A stretch of 64,000 bases of DNA from Winogradskyella marina (GCF_015645385.1 NZ_JADOET010000001.1:62001-126000); one strand, 5' to 3'; counted from the stretch's first letter, positions 1 through 9,635 are shown. Notes: generated from the sequence alone by a model not told the origin. Numbers and translations: made by a program.

Positions 1-71
1 TCACAGGTACAATTATTGCAATTTCCTTTTTTGCAACCTTCACAGTCGCAAGTACAATCTTTATTTTTCAT
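1..71 (-). CDS. Small Cys-rich protein, 3' end beyond window
   Basis: Reading from an ATG at 71 toward the left edge, 23 codons are open. They encode seven Cys among Lys, Asn, Gly and Asp, with C-x-C, C-x2-C and C-x4-C spacings. Such density suggests a metal-binding, metallothionein-like peptide, but the frame runs off the window, so length and family are unknown. It lies downstream of the OsmC-like gene on the same strand. A chance open frame cannot be fully excluded, though the Cys periodicity argues against it. Confidence 0.5.
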   Translation of the reverse strand, partial: MKNKDCTCDCEGCKKGNCNNCTC

Positions 72-154
72 GATATTACGTTTTATTGTTCATCTAATAG
101 ACGATGAGATTGTTGAAAAGATGCAAAAAATGTGATTATTTTTTTTAAGTGGAA

Positions 155-622
155 TTATTCTACCACAATAGTAGCGTCATGATAGATAGGAAAATTACAA
201 GAATTGGCAATAAAACAGAGTTCATTGGCCTTATTGTGAAGACTTAAAGCTAAATCTTTTTGGCTTCCATCTTTTATGGTGACTATAGGTTTTAATCTTA
301 CCATTTTAAAACTACCACTGCCATTTGCTTCGACTACTAAATCGCCTTCTGACGTATCTGTATAACTCAAAACTTCAATTTGATGCTGTGCACAAACATA
401 TAAATATGACATCATATGGCACGATATTAAAGCTGATAACAATAAATCTTCAGGATTAAATAATGTATCATCACCTCGAAACGGTTTTGCTGCTGAAACT
501 TGTAAATCGGAAACTTTATTCCCTTTTGTTACTTTATGGTTTCTACTGAACCTTCTGGGATTCTTAGTGCTTTCTCCTTCGTTGATTGTCCAATTGACTT
601 GGGCTTTAAAAGTATGATGCAT
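155..622 (-). CDS. OsmC family protein
   Basis: This 155-residue protein belongs to the OsmC/Ohr superfamily, thiol-dependent peroxidases that reduce organic hydroperoxides or related small oxidants in the cytoplasm. C68 lies in the central helix (SALISCHMM) and C136 in the C-terminal helix (LCFIANS), the expected positions for peroxidatic and resolving cysteines; C142 is extra. The N-terminal half carries the usual beta-rich region with a Gly/Asp turn before NPEDLLLSAL. It is closer to the OsmC/YhfA side of the family than to Ohr, which is encoded separately at 26109. A strong terminator at 643-676 separates it from the upstream repeat array and icmF. Confidence 0.9.
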   Translation of the reverse strand: MHHTFKAQVNWTINEGESTKNPRRFSRNHKVTKGNKVSDLQVSAAKPFRGDDTLFNPEDLLLSALISCHMMSYLYVCAQHQIEVLSYTDTSEGDLVVEANGSGSFKMVRLKPIVTIKDGSQKDLALSLHNKANELCFIANSCNFPIYHDATIVVE

Positions 623-642
623 TGGTAAAACTTTTATTGAAT

Positions 643-676
643 GTAAAAAAAGCGTTTCGATAAACGAAACGCTTTT
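643..676 (-). terminator. Terminator after icmF and its repeat array
   Basis: A perfect 12-bp stem (648-659 with 665-676) with a 5-nt loop is followed on the minus strand by a run of seven T. It ends the transcript that carries icmF and the 68-bp repeats, just before the OsmC-like gene. The stem is symmetric enough to act on both strands. Confidence 0.8.
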
Positions 677-701
677 AAATTATATATTTTTAGGTTGCTT
701 G

Positions 702-1002
702 TTTTGCAAAAAGCAAAACGTGGTTTTCTGAGATCCCAAAACCAATTTGGGATAAGCGATTCACTCACATTTTGCGAAAAGCAAAACGTGGTTCTCTGAG
801 ATCCCAAAGCCAATTTGGGATAAGCGATTCACTCACATTTTGCGAAAAGCAAAACGTGGTTCTCTGAGATCCCAAAACCAATTTGGGATAAGCGATTCAC
901 ACACATTTTGCGAAAAGCAAAACGTGGTTCTCTGAGATCCCAAAGCTAATTTGGGATAAGCGATTCACTCACATTTTGCAAAAAGCAAAACGTGGTTCTC
1001 TG
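702..1002. repeat. Tandem array of a 68-bp two-hairpin repeat
   Basis: Four complete 68-bp units start at 702, 770, 838 and 906. A fifth, partial unit (974-1002) stops one base before the icmF stop codon. Each unit holds two perfect inverted repeats: TTTTGC with GCAAAA around a 5-nt loop, and ATCCCAAA with TTTGGGAT around a 5-nt loop. Units are nearly identical; the few differences fall mainly in the loops. The period is not a multiple of three and no long frame crosses the array, so it is not coding. It would be transcribed as the 3' untranslated region of icmF. Confidence 0.95.
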
Positions 1003-1003
1003 C

Positions 1004-4000
1004 TTACATATTGCGGCGATACTGACCTCCAACTTCAAACAATGCTGATGTGATCTGACCTAACGAACACACTTTACAAACTTCCATTAATGCTTCAAAA
1101 ATATTTTCATTATTAATGGCTTTGCTTTGCAATTCTTTTAATATGTCTTCCGAATCATAAGCCTCATGCAACTTCTCTAAGGTGTTTATCTGGAATTTCT
1201 TTTCTTCTTCGGTTGCTCTTATTACTTCTGCTGGTTGAACCGTAGGCGAACCTTTACTACTTAAAAACGTATTTACACCTATAATTGGAAATTGCCCATT
1301 ATGCTTCAAAGTTTCATAATACAAGCTTTCCTCTTGAATTTTACTACGTTGGTACATGGTTTCCATTGCGCCAAGCACTCCACCTCGTTCTGTGATACGG
1401 TCGAATTCTAACAATACAGCTTCTTCAACTAAATCGGTTAACTCTTCAATAATAAAAGACCCTTGAATTGGGTTTTCATTCTTAGCTAATCCTAATTCCT
1501 TATTAATAATCAACTGAATGGCCATGGCTCTGCGAACTGACTCTTCTGTTGGTGTTGTAATCGCTTCGTCATAAGCATTAGTATGCAATGAGTTACAATT
1601 ATCATAAATAGCATATAAAGCCTGAAGTGTGGTTCTGATATCATTAAAATCAATTTCCTGAGCATGCAAACTACGTCCAGAGGTTTGAATATGATATTTC
1701 AACATTTGTGCTCTAGGATTTGCTCCATATTTGTGCTTCATGGCTTTAGACCAAATCTTACGAGCTACACGACCAATAACTGCGTATTCTGGATCTATTC
1801 CGTTTGAAAAGAAGAACGATAAATTTGGTCCAAATTTATTGATATCCATTCCTCTTGAAAGATAGTATTCCACATAAGTAAATCCGTTAGATAATGTTAA
1901 TGCTAACTGTGTTATAGGATTAGCTCCAGCTTCAGCAATGTGATATCCAGAAATAGAAACCGAATAAAAATTACGCACATTATTTTCAATAAAATACTCT
2001 TGAACATCTCCCATTAAACGCAATGCAAATTCTGTTGAGAAAATACAGGTGTTTTGCGCCTGATCTTCTTTTAAAATATCAGCTTGAACCGTTCCTCTAA
2101 CCTGAGCAATAGTGTTCTTTTTGATCTCGGCATATACATCTGCAGGCAAAACTTGATCGCCTGTAACACCTAAAAGCATTAAGCCTAAGCCATTATTTCC
2201 TTCAGGAAGTTTTCCGTTGTATTGCGGACGCTCTTTTCCTTTATAAATTGCCGCAATTTTCTTTTCTACATCTTTTTCTAATCCATTTTCTTTAATATAA
2301 AGCTCACATTGTTGGTCAATAGCAGCATTCATAAAAAAGCCTAATAACATTGGAGCAGGACCATTAATCGTCATACTAACCGACGTCATTACATGTGCTA
2401 AATCGAAACCAGAATACAATTTTTTGGCATCATCCAAACAACAAATAGAAACACCTGCATTTCCTATTTTACCATAAATATCTGGACGTAAATCCGGATC
2501 ATTTCCGTAAAGCGTTACACTATCAAAAGCCGTTGATAATCGTTTTGCTGGTAAACCTTCACTTACATAATGAAAACGTCTGTTGGTACGTTCTGGTCCA
2601 CCTTCGCCTGCAAACATTCTTGCAGGATCTTCTCCTGTTCTTTTAAAAGGATACAAACCTGAAGCATAAGGAAATTCTCCTGGTACATTTTCTTGTAAAC
2701 ACCATCTTAAAATATCTCCCCAAGCTTGGTATTTAGGTAAAGCTACTTTAGGAATTTGAGTATGTGAAAGCGACTCGGTGTGCGTTTCTATTTTAATTTC
2801 TTTATCTCTTACTTTGAAAGTATAAATTGGATCTTTATAACGATTGACCTTTTCATCCCAACCCGTAATTATTTCCCAATTGTATGGATCTAAGTTGAGT
2901 TTTACACGGTCGAATTCTTTAATTAAAAGTCCTAAAAAGTCTTTTGAACTTTCGTCTTCAACTTGACTGAGAATTTCCTCTTCATTTAGTCCTAATTTTC
3001 CAATAAATGATTTTTCTACTGTGCTCATGGTGACATTTCCAACCGAACAAATGGTTTTATATATGCCATATAATTTCTGAGCAACTTCAACTTGCTCATT
3101 TGCTGTTTTATCGTAAGCTCTATTGTTCTCTGCTATTTCGGATAAATAACGCGTTCTTGATGGTGGAATAACAAAAATCCTCTCACTCATTTCTTTTGAT
3201 ATTTCAAAAGTTGAGTTTAAATCTGTTTCTGTTTTCTCTGCCATTTTATCCATAACCGCTTTATAAAGCGTATTCATTCCAGGATCATTAAATTGCGATG
3301 CAATAGTTCCGAAAACTGGCATTGTATTAGGATCTGCGTACCACATATTATGATTTCGCATATACTGCTTTTTCACATCACGAAGTGCATCGAGCGCTCC
3401 TCGTTTGTCAAACTTATTGATGGCAACTAAGTCTGCAAAATCGAGCATATCAATTTTTTCAAGTTGTGTGGCAGCACCAAATTCTGGTGTCATTACGTAA
3501 AGCGACACATCTGAATGTTCTATAATTTCGGTATCTGATTGACCGATCCCAGATGTTTCCAAAATAATTAAATCATATTCGGCCGCTTTTAAAACCTCAA
3601 CAGCTTCATTGACGTATTTAGATAATGCTAAATTAGATTGACGTGTTGCCAAACTTCGCATATAAACGCGTGGTGAATTAATTGCATTCATACGAATTCT
3701 ATCTCCTAAAAGTGCACCACCTGTTTTTCGTTTTGAAGGATCTACAGACACTAATCCAACTGTTTTCTCAGGAAAATCAATTAAAAAACGACGTACTAAC
3801 TCATCAACTAAAGAGGATTTTCCGGCTCCACCTGTTCCTGTTATGCCAAGCACTGGTGTTTTTGATGATTTATTTTTTTCGTGAATGGCTTCTAAAGTAT
3901 CTTTAGCAACATCTGGGTAATTTTCTGCCGAAGAAATTACTCTTGCTATAGACTTCGGATTTTTTTCATGAAGCGTTTTACCTTCATCGTTTAATTTATC

Positions 4001-4444
4001 TCCGATGGCAAAATCAGATTGTTGTACCAAATCGTTAATCATGCCTTGTAAACCAAGTGCTCTTCCATCATCTGGAGAATAGATTCTGGTAATTCCATAA
4101 TCCATTAATTCTTTAATTTCTTCTGGAAGAATCACTCCTCCTCCACCTCCAAAAATTTTGATATGTTCTGCTCCTTTTTCCTTTAGCAAATCATACATGT
4201 ATTTAAAATACTCGTTATGTCCACCTTGATAAGAGGTTAATGCAATAGCATTTGCATCTTCTTGTATGGCTGTATTAACCACTTCTTCTACACTGCGATC
4301 GTGACCCAAATGAATCACTTCCACTCCTGTAGATTGGATAATACGACGCATAATATTTATGGCAGCATCATGTCCATCAAAGAGTGATGCAGCTGTTACT
4401 ATTCGTACTTTATGTTTTGGGTTATAAGGTGCAACTTGTTCCAT
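1004..4444 (-). CDS. icmF: Fused acyl-CoA mutase IcmF (B12 domain, G-protein, mutase)
   Basis: This protein of about 1146 residues joins three parts in the IcmF order. First is a B12-binding domain (FDGHDAAIN, lower-axial His near residue 25). Then comes a MeaB-type GTPase chaperone (P-loop GTGGAGKS near 203-210, NKFD motif near 345). Last is the large mutase barrel (about 550-1146, with the IcmF-like stretches [11 protein letters not shown] and [11 protein letters not shown]). The family isomerises isobutyryl-CoA/n-butyryl-CoA or longer branched acyl-CoAs using adenosylcobalamin, and the fused GTPase loads and protects the cofactor. A TTG at 4474 would add ten residues, but a TAAATTTG -7 box at 4472-4479 puts the predicted mRNA start downstream of it, so the ATG at 4444 is preferred. 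Databases often name this simply methylmalonyl-CoA mutase family. Confidence 0.93.
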   Translation of the reverse strand: MEQVAPYNPKHKVRIVTAASLFDGHDAAINIMRRIIQSTGVEVIHLGHDRSVEEVVNTAIQEDANAIALTSYQGGHNEYFKYMYDLLKEKGAEHIKIFGGGGGVILPEEIKELMDYGITRIYSPDDGRALGLQGMINDLVQQSDFAIGDKLNDEGKTLHEKNPKSIARVISSAENYPDVAKDTLEAIHEKNKSSKTPVLGITGTGGAGKSSLVDELVRRFLIDFPEKTVGLVSVDPSKRKTGGALLGDRIRMNAINSPRVYMRSLATRQSNLALSKYVNEAVEVLKAAEYDLIILETSGIGQSDTEIIEHSDVSLYVMTPEFGAATQLEKIDMLDFADLVAINKFDKRGALDALRDVKKQYMRNHNMWYADPNTMPVFGTIASQFNDPGMNTLYKAVMDKMAEKTETDLNSTFEISKEMSERIFVIPPSRTRYLSEIAENNRAYDKTANEQVEVAQKLYGIYKTICSVGNVTMSTVEKSFIGKLGLNEEEILSQVEDESSKDFLGLLIKEFDRVKLNLDPYNWEIITGWDEKVNRYKDPIYTFKVRDKEIKIETHTESLSHTQIPKVALPKYQAWGDILRWCLQENVPGEFPYASGLYPFKRTGEDPARMFAGEGGPERTNRRFHYVSEGLPAKRLSTAFDSVTLYGNDPDLRPDIYGKIGNAGVSICCLDDAKKLYSGFDLAHVMTSVSMTINGPAPMLLGFFMNAAIDQQCELYIKENGLEKDVEKKIAAIYKGKERPQYNGKLPEGNNGLGLMLLGVTGDQVLPADVYAEIKKNTIAQVRGTVQADILKEDQAQNTCIFSTEFALRLMGDVQEYFIENNVRNFYSVSISGYHIAEAGANPITQLALTLSNGFTYVEYYLSRGMDINKFGPNLSFFFSNGIDPEYAVIGRVARKIWSKAMKHKYGANPRAQMLKYHIQTSGRSLHAQEIDFNDIRTTLQALYAIYDNCNSLHTNAYDEAITTPTEESVRRAMAIQLIINKELGLAKNENPIQGSFIIEELTDLVEEAVLLEFDRITERGGVLGAMETMYQRSKIQEESLYYETLKHNGQFPIIGVNTFLSSKGSPTVQPAEVIRATEEEKKFQINTLEKLHEAYDSEDILKELQSKAINNENIFEALMEVCKVCSLGQITSALFEVGGQYRRNM

Positions 4445-4471
4445 TCGTAAAAATCTTGCTAATTTGAGTGA

Positions 4472-4479
4472 CAAATTTA
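4472..4479 (-). promoter_or_regulatory. -7 promoter box for icmF
   Basis: On the minus strand this reads TAAATTTG, an exact match to the Bacteroidota TAnnTTTG -7 consensus, 27 bp before the icmF ATG. No good -33 TTG is present at the usual spacing, so the call rests on the -7 box and its position. Confidence 0.4.
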
Positions 4480-4589
4480 CGGAATATTCAAAAATTTAGG
4501 GCATCAATCGAAAAATATCTAAAACTTACAGAAAGTCGGTAATGCTTTCAATTTTAATTAATTTTATCAATTCATTCAAGATTAGATTT

Positions 4590-5444
4590 ATGCATAAAAT
4601 TACACTACTTATCCATTGCGCAGATCAACCGAATATTATTGCTTCGGTAACGAGTTTTATGGCTTCAAACGATGGTAATATTGTTTATATTGATCAGCAT
4701 GTTGATAGAGAACAGAATATCTTTTTTATGCGATTGGCATGTGAGTTTTCATCTGGTATTTTTTCTCTTGATAAATTTAAGGAGCTATTCAAAAGCACCT
4801 TAGTAGAAAAATATAAACTTAAGTGGCGCATGTATTCTGCTGAGAGAAAACCTAAAATGGCTTTATTTGTGTCTAAATACGACCACTGTTTATATGATAT
4901 TTTAGGACGTTATAATTCTGGTGAATTGTTTTTAGAAATTCCTTTTATATTAAGTAATCATCTCGATTTAAAACCGATTGCAGATAGCTTTAATATTCCG
5001 TTTTATCATGTTCCAGTAACAAAAGCGACGAAGCGTGAGGCCGAACAGAAACAATTAGAACTATTAGAAAAACACGCTATTGATTTTATTGTTTTAGCAC
5101 GTTATATGCAAATTGTATCTAAAACGTTAATTGATAAATATCCGAACAAAATTATTAATATTCACCATTCGTTTTTACCTGCTTTTGTTGGTGCAAAACC
5201 TTATCATTCTGCTTACAAACGCGGTGTAAAAATTATTGGATCTACAAGTCATTATATAACTGAAGAATTGGATGCAGGACCGATTATAGAACAAGATATT
5301 GCACATGTATCACATACGTATTCCATAAAAGATTTGATAGCAAAGGGTCGTGATTTGGAAAAAATTGTATTGTCTAATGCGATTAAACTACATGCGAATA
5401 GAAAAGTTATGGTGTACAATAATAAGACTATTATTTTCTCATAA
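4590..5444 (+). CDS. purU: Formyltetrahydrofolate deformylase PurU
   Basis: PurU hydrolyses 10-formyl-THF to formate and THF, supplying formate for purine synthesis and balancing one-carbon pools. The 284-residue protein has an N-terminal ACT domain (about 1-80, LLIHCADQPNI) and a C-terminal formyltransferase fold. The catalytic set is visible as N190/H192 in INIHHSFLPAF and D228 in EELDAGPII. An upstream in-frame ATG at 4542 would add 16 residues absent from the family, so the ATG at 4590 is taken. It is divergent from icmF and transcribed alone. Confidence 0.95.
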   Translation: MHKITLLIHCADQPNIIASVTSFMASNDGNIVYIDQHVDREQNIFFMRLACEFSSGIFSLDKFKELFKSTLVEKYKLKWRMYSAERKPKMALFVSKYDHCLYDILGRYNSGELFLEIPFILSNHLDLKPIADSFNIPFYHVPVTKATKREAEQKQLELLEKHAIDFIVLARYMQIVSKTLIDKYPNKIINIHHSFLPAFVGAKPYHSAYKRGVKIIGSTSHYITEELDAGPIIEQDIAHVSHTYSIKDLIAKGRDLEKIVLSNAIKLHANRKVMVYNNKTIIFS

Positions 5445-5533
5445 ATTGAATGTGACTAATTGTATTAATTGGTGTCTATTAATTAAGTAACAATTACGCT
5501 GAGTAATACATTTTATTAATTTATAGACTAAAA

Positions 5534-5567
5534 TTTGAAATGGTATTGGCTTTATAAATTATCTTTA
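5534..5567 (+). promoter_or_regulatory. Candidate promoter of the DUF4197 lipoprotein gene
   Basis: TTTG at 5534-5537 is followed 22 bp later by TATCTTTA (5560-5567), one base off the TAnnTTTG consensus and 22 bp before the start codon. Spacing and position fit a Bacteroidota housekeeping promoter. Confidence 0.4.
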
Positions 5568-5589
5568 CAAAAAAAATAAGACTTTAATT

Positions 5590-6300
5590 ATGATTAAAAG
5601 AATTTTTGCCCTATTCGTTATTTTCAATTTAACAGCATGTGCTGAATTACAGCAGGTTGTAGACTCTTTACCACAAGGCGCAGGTGGTGTAATAGGAAAT
5701 GCTGATATTGCTGCAGGTTTAAGAGAAGCCTTAGACACAGGAATTGAGAAACAAGTAACTAAATTAACAGCTGAAGATGGTTTCTTTAAAAATGAATTGG
5801 TAAAAATCCTTTTACCAGAAGAATTACAAAAAGTAGATAGTGCACTGCGTAAAATTGGATTAAGTAGTTTAGCTGACGAAGGGTTAAAAGTATTGAACCG
5901 AGCTGCTGAAGATGCGGTTTCTGAAGCAACTCCAATTTTTGTAAATGCTGTAAAAGACATCACTTTTGATGATGCTAAAAACATTCTATTAGGAGAAGAT
6001 AATGCAGCAACATCATATTTGACATCAAAAACTGAAACGGAACTTTACAGCAAGTTTAAGCCTGTTATTAATAATTCGTTTAGTAAAGTTGGTGCCGATC
6101 AAATATGGTCTAATCTAATAACTAAATACAACAATATTCCATTAACAAATAATGTAAATCCGGATTTAACGGATTACGTTACCCAAGAAGCTTTAAAAGG
6201 TGTGTATACCATGATTGCCGTTGAAGAAAAAGAAATTAGAACGAAGGTTTCTTCTCGTGGATCAGATTTACTAAAGAAGGTATTTGCCCTACAAGACTAA
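5590..6300 (+). CDS. DUF4197 domain lipoprotein
   Basis: The first 17 residues form a lipoprotein signal peptide ending in the lipobox LTAC, so the mature protein is likely lipid-anchored at Cys17. The remaining 219 residues match the DUF4197 pattern: an all-helical domain with the characteristic EDAKNILLG-type motif, two serine/threonine-rich helices, and a C-terminal segment resembling GSDLLKKVF. The family is widespread in Bacteroidota and Proteobacteria and has no established function. It is monocistronic with its own candidate promoter. Confidence 0.9.
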   Translation: MIKRIFALFVIFNLTACAELQQVVDSLPQGAGGVIGNADIAAGLREALDTGIEKQVTKLTAEDGFFKNELVKILLPEELQKVDSALRKIGLSSLADEGLKVLNRAAEDAVSEATPIFVNAVKDITFDDAKNILLGEDNAATSYLTSKTETELYSKFKPVINNSFSKVGADQIWSNLITKYNNIPLTNNVNPDLTDYVTQEALKGVYTMIAVEEKEIRTKVSSRGSDLLKKVFALQD

Positions 6301-6398
6301 ATGACAAGTCTTCAATTAATTTTCTAATTTTTTTAATAAAAAACAATAATTCTAGCTAAATTTTAGTAATTTACTAAGGTATTTATTAAAATTTAGTT

Positions 6399-6602
6399 GT
6401 GAACTATAGAGGTAAATTATTAAAAAGACGGATAAAGCTTAAGAAAAAGTACATTCAACTTATTGAAGATGCTTACAATTTAAGACAAACCGATCATGCT
6501 TTAAGTGATTTTTCTGAATACCAAGCCACAAAAGTACTTCATAAAATTAATAAATTAGGATTCGTAGTCAATAACTCGGAAACTCAAATCAAGCCAACTT
6601 AA
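6399..6602 (+). CDS. Small Lacal_2735-like protein
   Basis: This 67-residue protein starts with GTG. It has a very basic N-terminus (KLLKRRIKLKKK) followed by a predicted helical hairpin with the pattern KYxxLxxxAYxL...SDxxxxxAxKVLxKI. That pattern recalls the small flavobacterial Lacal_2735 family of unknown function, but the resemblance is by eye only. There is no signal peptide or membrane segment. A hairpin terminator at 6716-6749 follows. No start other than the GTG gives a better product. Confidence 0.65.
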   Translation: MNYRGKLLKRRIKLKKKYIQLIEDAYNLRQTDHALSDFSEYQATKVLHKINKLGFVVNNSETQIKPT

Positions 6603-6715
6603 TTAATTCATACTTAATTATATCCTAACATTAGCATAACCTTCAAAACGCGTAAACTTACCATCTTTGCCTTGCAAAAGAATGAGTTAGTTAGATTATA
6701 GATTAGTTAGTTTTG

Positions 6716-6749
6716 AAGTCGGTATTTGTAGTTAGGTATCGACTTTTTT
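6716..6749 (+). terminator. Terminator after the 67-residue protein gene
   Basis: AAGTCGGTA (6716-6724) pairs with TATCGACTT (6737-6745), with one G-T pair, and is followed by a T run on the plus strand. The T run overlaps the stop region of the convergent gene ending at 6748. Confidence 0.65.
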
Positions 6750-7536
6750 ATGTCTTATCGTGAAGGGTTTGAAAATACGAATACGACAGTAACAACCGAC
6801 TACCATACCAAGAAAACAACTCACCATCCACAATTTTAATGGTTTTTTCTGGAAACTCCTTTTGAAATTCTATAATGTGATCCTCCTTAAATGGAAAAGG
6901 TTCACTAGACAGAAATATAAAATCTGCGTCTTTTAATTTTGAATTATTTAAGTCGATTTCAGGATAGCGTGTTTCATCTTCAAAAACATTTACAAACCCA
7001 GCTTCTTTGATCATAACATCTATAAAGTTGTTTGAAGCTGCAACCATCCAAGGGTTTTTCCAAATGAAATAAGCCACTTTTAACCTGTCTTTGTTTTGAA
7101 GTTGAACTTGAAATGCTTCGCGTTGTAATTTAATATTTGCTACTAACGTTGACGTTGTTCTTGTAATATTAAAAATTTCCCCATACATGGAAATTAATTC
7201 AAAACAATCTTCGAGGTTATAAATATCACTGATATGAACTGGAACTATATGTTCCAATTCCGAAATCATTTCCTTTGTATTTTCCTCTTTATTGCATAGA
7301 ATAATATCTGGATAAAGGGCTTTTATTTTTTCAATATGGATTTGCTTTGTACCTCCAACAACCGCTTTAGATAGTCGCATATGTTTTGGGTGCACACAGA
7401 ATTTTGTGACACCAACGATTGAAGCTTCCAAACCTAAATCAACTAACAACTCGGTTTGCGATGGTACTAACGAGATGATGCGTTTGGGTGTGTTTTTGAG
7501 TTGGATATCTCTTTTGAGTTGGTCTTTGTAGTTCAT
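6748..7536 (-). CDS. Helical-backbone metal receptor (BtuF/FepB-like)
   Basis: The 262-residue protein matches the substrate-binding fold of class III ABC transporters. The signature start is KRIISLVPSQTELLVDLGL, then VVGGTKQIHIEKIKALYPDIILCN, and late in the chain DADFIFLSSEPFPF-like text. Relatives bind cobalamin, iron-siderophores or haem. Unlike true periplasmic receptors it has no signal peptide or lipobox from this start, which is typical of a cytoplasmic-looking flavobacterial subgroup whose ligand is unknown. No permease or ATPase gene of that class lies nearby. Export from a mis-assigned upstream start is not supported. Confidence 0.85.
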   Translation of the reverse strand: MNYKDQLKRDIQLKNTPKRIISLVPSQTELLVDLGLEASIVGVTKFCVHPKHMRLSKAVVGGTKQIHIEKIKALYPDIILCNKEENTKEMISELEHIVPVHISDIYNLEDCFELISMYGEIFNITRTTSTLVANIKLQREAFQVQLQNKDRLKVAYFIWKNPWMVAASNNFIDVMIKEAGFVNVFEDETRYPEIDLNNSKLKDADFIFLSSEPFPFKEDHIIEFQKEFPEKTIKIVDGELFSWYGSRLLLSYSYFQTLHDKT

Positions 7537-7587
7537 AGAGCTTTATCGAAAATTATAAAATCAGGCACCTTAAAAAGCTATTTCAAG

Positions 7588-7662
7588 AACACCCCTAAGA
7601 GCTACGCTAGGTACTTGAAAAACAAAAACTTTTTGTTTTTCAGTAATCCTCAAGGGGACAAT
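7588..7662. repeat. Degenerate dispersed element with internal palindrome
   Basis: This intergenic stretch begins with ACACCCCTAA (from 7589) and ends with CCTCAAGGGGACAA (7648-7662). Both ends recur close together at 39323-39352. Between them lies a 12-bp perfect inverted repeat, GAAAAACAAAAA with its complement (7617-7641). It looks like a decayed copy of a short non-coding repeat rather than a gene. Confidence 0.4.
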
Positions 7663-7693
7663 TTACGCAGCTATCCTTTTAGTTAATGATGGT

Positions 7694-8503
7694 CTACAAT
7701 TCAAAAGCCATCTGCAACTGTAATTCTTCAGCTTTTTTAGCAGCAGCTTCAGCGAAATTTTCATCTTGTGAAGCATAAATAATCCCTCGCGACGAATTAA
7801 TTAATAATCCGACAGCATCATTCATACCATATTTACAAACCTCTTGAAGATTTCCTCCTTGTGCACCAACACCAGGCACTAACAAAAAGCTATCTGGAAT
7901 AATTTTACGAATATCTCCTAAAAACTCAGCTTTGGTGGCACCAACCACATACATTAAGTTTTCAGAATTTTCCCAAGATTTAGAGGTCTCTAACACTTGC
8001 TTGTATAACTCTACCCCATCTATCTCTTTTGTTTGAAAATCGAAAGCTCCTTGGTTAGATGTTAAGGCTAAAAGGATCGTATGCTTGTCTTTGAAGGCTA
8101 AAAAAGGCTCTACTGAATCCTTCCCCATATACGGTGCTACAGTTACACTATCAAACCCCAAATCTTCAAAAAATGCTTTGGCATACATGGTACTTGTATT
8201 GCCTATATCTCCGCGTTTGGCATCTGCAATCGTATAAATTTCAGGATGGTTTTTATTGAGATACTTGATGGTTTTTTCTAAAGCTTGCCAGCCCTTAATG
8301 CCGTAAGCTTCGTAAAACGCTGTATTGGGTTTGTAAGCCACACAAAGATGATGTGTGGCATCAATTATAGCTTTATTAAAAGCAAATATTGGATCGTCTT
8401 CTTTTAATAAATGCTTTGGTATTTTAGTTAAATCGACGTCTAATCCTATACAAAGGAAGGATTTCTTTTTGTGGATTTGGGTAATGAGTTGTTGTGTTGT
8501 CAT
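7694..8503 (-). CDS. pyrF: Orotidine 5'-phosphate decarboxylase
   Basis: PyrF decarboxylates OMP to UMP, the last step of de novo pyrimidine synthesis. The 269-residue chain is of the longer type 2 (archaeal/mycobacterial-like) family. The N-terminus has FLCIGLDVD, and the catalytic block is [10 protein letters not shown] with D94, K96 and D99. The phosphate-binding region is [11 protein letters not shown]. The start codon lies only a few bases downstream of the T run of the prfA terminator, so transcription may depend on read-through or an unrecognised promoter. Confidence 0.96.
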   Translation of the reverse strand: MTTQQLITQIHKKKSFLCIGLDVDLTKIPKHLLKEDDPIFAFNKAIIDATHHLCVAYKPNTAFYEAYGIKGWQALEKTIKYLNKNHPEIYTIADAKRGDIGNTSTMYAKAFFEDLGFDSVTVAPYMGKDSVEPFLAFKDKHTILLALTSNQGAFDFQTKEIDGVELYKQVLETSKSWENSENLMYVVGATKAEFLGDIRKIIPDSFLLVPGVGAQGGNLQEVCKYGMNDAVGLLINSSRGIIYASQDENFAEAAAKKAEELQLQMAFEL

Positions 8504-8507
8504 ATTA

Positions 8508-8533
8508 TAAAAAAAGCCTCAAAAACGAGGCTT
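8508..8533 (-). terminator. Terminator between prfA and pyrF
   Basis: AAGCCTC (8514-8520) pairs with GAGGCTT (8527-8533) around a 6-nt loop. On the minus strand it is followed by a T run that ends five or six bases before the pyrF start codon. Confidence 0.7.
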
Positions 8534-8537
8534 CAAT

Positions 8538-9614
8538 TTAAATTACATCATCATTAGCCTTCAACAGCTCTGTGTTTTCAGCCAACATTAATTCGTCTAT
8601 TATTTTTTGAATATCACCATTTATGATGTTCGATAAATCATAAAGTGTTAATCCAATTCTGTGATCTGTTACACGTCCTTGCGCATAGTTATAAGTTCTA
8701 ATTTTAGCACTTCTATCACCAGAACTTACCATACTTTTACGTTTAGCAGAATCTTCTTCTCGTTGTTTTTCTAGTTCTCTTTCATACAAACGCGAACGTA
8801 AAACCTTCAATGCTTTTTCTAAGTTTTTGTGTGACGACTTTTGATCTTGGCAACTTACAATCATGCCAGTTGGCTCGTGATGCAATTTAATTGCAGAATA
8901 GGTTGTATTTACCGACTGACCTCCAGGACCTGTTGATGTTGTACGCTCAATACGCACTTCGGTCATATCGAGTTCAAAATCAATCTCTTCTGCTTCTGGC
9001 AATACCATAACCGTTGCAGCACTTGTATGCACACGACCTTGCGTTTCGGTTTGCGGTACACGTTGTACACGGTGAACACCAGCTTCAAACTTTAGTGTGC
9101 CATAAACATCTTCGCCAGAAACTTCGAAAATAATTTCTTTAAAACCACCAGATGTTCCGTCACTCTGACTTACGACATCGACTTTCCATCCTTTATCACT
9201 ACAATATTTAGAATACATTCTGTATAAGTCACCTGCAAAAATACTAGCTTCATCTCCACCTGTTCCTGCACGTACTTCAACGACAACATTTTTAGCATCG
9301 TCTGGATCCTTAGGAATCAACATAAAGCGAATTTCCTCTTCTAGTTTTTCAATTGCTTCTTTAGCTTCTTCAAGCTGCATTTTGGCCATTTCTACCATTT
9401 CATCATCAGAACCATCTGCAATGATTTCTTCGGCTTCAGAAACATTATCAAGTGCTTCTCTATAAACTTCCCCTTTATCTACAATAAGCTTAAGGTCTTT
9501 ATATTCCTTCATCAGCTTTGTATAGCGTTGCTGATCTGATATGATATCTGGTTGAATGATAAGGTCGTTTACCTCATCGAAGCGTTGTTTTATAATCTGT
9601 ATTTTCTCTAACAT
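8538..9614 (-). CDS. prfA: Peptide chain release factor 1
   Basis: RF1 reads UAA and UAG in the ribosomal A site and triggers release of the finished peptide. The 358-residue length is standard. The catalytic GGQ tripeptide is present in [11 protein letters not shown], and the stop-codon-reading PxT motif appears as PQT in [10 protein letters not shown]. The N-terminal helical domain (1-100) and a basic [18 protein letters not shown] segment match the family. A TATTTTTG box lies 22 bp upstream. A terminator separates it from pyrF. Confidence 0.97.
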   Translation of the reverse strand: MLEKIQIIKQRFDEVNDLIIQPDIISDQQRYTKLMKEYKDLKLIVDKGEVYREALDNVSEAEEIIADGSDDEMVEMAKMQLEEAKEAIEKLEEEIRFMLIPKDPDDAKNVVVEVRAGTGGDEASIFAGDLYRMYSKYCSDKGWKVDVVSQSDGTSGGFKEIIFEVSGEDVYGTLKFEAGVHRVQRVPQTETQGRVHTSAATVMVLPEAEEIDFELDMTEVRIERTTSTGPGGQSVNTTYSAIKLHHEPTGMIVSCQDQKSSHKNLEKALKVLRSRLYERELEKQREEDSAKRKSMVSSGDRSAKIRTYNYAQGRVTDHRIGLTLYDLSNIINGDIQKIIDELMLAENTELLKANDDVI

Positions 9615-9635
9615 CTCTCTTCAAAAATTGAAGTT

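Noticed and set aside
702-1002. CRISPR array
   Set aside because: Units are contiguous 68-bp tandem copies without unique spacers, and no cas gene is in the window.
702-1002. Retron or group II intron RNA
   Set aside because: No reverse transcriptase gene is present, and the small hairpins do not resemble msr/msd or intron domain V.
5565-5984. 139-residue minus-strand frame over the DUF4197 gene
   Set aside because: The plus-strand lipoprotein gene has a signal peptide and family motifs; the opposite frame is a shadow.
7501-7686. 61-residue plus-strand frame
   Set aside because: It covers the start region of the metal-receptor gene and a degenerate non-coding repeat; no start context or domain.
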